From: DASPMP01 sp035758925
Lineage (GTDB): Bacteria > Gemmatimonadota > Gemmatimonadetes > Gemmatimonadales > Gemmatimonadaceae
NCBI GenBank assembly: GCA_035758925.1
Contig: DASTVV010000020.1
Coordinates: 1 to 15,333, forward strand
Length of the DNA stretch: 15,333 nucleotides
Direction of reading: 5' to 3'
Of the stretch, positions 14,782 to 15,333 are shown in pieces. The position numbers and the translations under genes were made by a program. The notes under the pieces are model-generated. The model worked only from the letters and a program-made list of their open reading frames with translations, was not told the origin of the DNA and did no database searches. Positions within the stretch are counted from its first letter, which is position 1, and each line of letters starts with the position of its first letter.

Positions 14782-15333
14782 ATGCCACCTGCCACGAAGA
14801 AGTCTTCCTACGAGGAAGGCTCACTGGATCAGTATCTGCGTGACATCAGCGCATACCCCCTCATCAATCGTGAAGAGGAGGTGCGGCTGGCGCAGCGAAT
14901 CCGGGTCAACGACCAGGAGGCGCTCGACAAGCTGGTGCGGTCGAACCTTCGCTTCGTGGTGTCGGTCGCGAAGAAGTACCAGAACCAGGGCGTCTCGCTG
15001 GCGGACCTGATCAACGAGGGCAACCTCGGGTTGATTCGCGCGGCCCACAAGTTCGACGAGACGAAGGGCATCAAGTTCATCTCGTACGCCGTGTGGTGGA
15101 TCCGCCAGGCGATTTTACAGGCTCTTGCCGAGCAGAGTCGAATCGTCCGCGTGCCGCTGAATCGCGCCGGCACGTTGCACCGAATCGGCAAGCGGGCCAA
15201 CGCGCTGCTCCAGGAGCTGGGTCGCGAGGCGACCCACGCGGAGATCGCCGAAGGGATGGAGATCACCGAAGAGGAAGTCGCGAAGACGATGTCCATCTCG
15301 CAGACACACCTCTCGCTGGATGCCCCGCTGACG
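14782..15333 (+). CDS. rpoD: RpoD-type primary sigma factor (3' end cut off by window)
   Basis: Sigma-70 family RNA polymerase sigma factor; 184 codons are visible and the frame is open at the window end. The ATG at 14782 has GGGG seven bases upstream. Region 1.2 begins almost at once (SLDQYLRDISAYPLINREEE, about residues 14-33), followed by region 2 with NLRFVVSVAKKYQNQG, DLINEGNLGLIRA and the -10 recognition segment FDETKGIKFISYAVWWIRQAI. Region 3 starts with RIVRVPLNR. Region 1.1 and the large non-conserved domain of proteobacterial RpoD are absent, as in the short primary sigma factors of Bacteroidota and relatives. The strong conservation of region 2 argues for the housekeeping factor, but an RpoS-like alternative cannot be excluded without region 4. 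Confidence 0.9.
   Translation, partial: MPPATKKSSYEEGSLDQYLRDISAYPLINREEEVRLAQRIRVNDQEALDKLVRSNLRFVVSVAKKYQNQGVSLADLINEGNLGLIRAAHKFDETKGIKFISYAVWWIRQAILQALAEQSRIVRVPLNRAGTLHRIGKRANALLQELGREATHAEIAEGMEITEEEVAKTMSISQTHLSLDAPLT

Overview
The window is compact, high-GC bacterial chromosome with no RNA genes, transposases or CRISPR arrays. It looks like Gemmatimonadota or a close relative in the FCB group. Three things suggest this: a housekeeping-type sigma factor that starts almost directly at region 1.2, as in Bacteroidota-like lineages; a cluster of secreted imidazolonepropionase-type amidohydrolases; and the gene style in general. This is inference from protein character, not from a search.

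Layout. (1) Positions 2-1252 (+) hold a 5'-truncated MgtE magnesium transporter. It converges on a ComM/YifB-type Mg-chelatase-like AAA+ protein (1212-2789, -), and the two coding regions overlap tail to tail by 41 bp. (2) Positions 2986-8123 (-) hold a tightly packed directon read right to left: amidohydrolase-like C (8123-6393), amidohydrolase B (6326-4959), amidohydrolase-like A (4947-3559) and a CAP/SCP-domain probable lipoprotein (3546-2986). A good TATAAT box lies 36 bp upstream of C. All four proteins carry export signals. Only B keeps the HxH and other metal ligands of an active amidohydrolase. A and C are paralogues of each other and have lost them. This is the most interesting feature of the window. 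(3) Positions 8210-12168 (+) hold a divergent, overlapping operon: larE, thpR (23-bp overlap), an anchored 222-residue protein (1-bp overlap), an NtrC-type sigma-54 response regulator (abutting) and a small three-helix membrane protein (4-bp GTGA overlap). (4) Positions 12139-12219 hold an AT-rich imperfect inverted repeat with a 9-bp hairpin and tandem CATTCGTGG units. It looks like a small dispersed palindromic element, and its left arm encodes the end of the membrane protein. (5) Positions 12244-14633 (+) hold an NAD-type aldehyde dehydrogenase followed by signal peptidase I (lepB), then a convincing intrinsic terminator. (6) From 14782 to the window end (+) is the start of the RpoD-like sigma factor.

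How the genes fit together. The exported amidohydrolase/CAP group is probably an envelope or periplasmic hydrolase set of unknown substrate, with the metal-less members acting as partners or as enzymes with altered chemistry. LepB is general export machinery. LarE, ThpR, the anchored protein and the regulator are translationally linked, but no shared pathway is evident. No larB, larC or sensor kinase is present in the window. There is no gene-free stretch longer than 300 bases.
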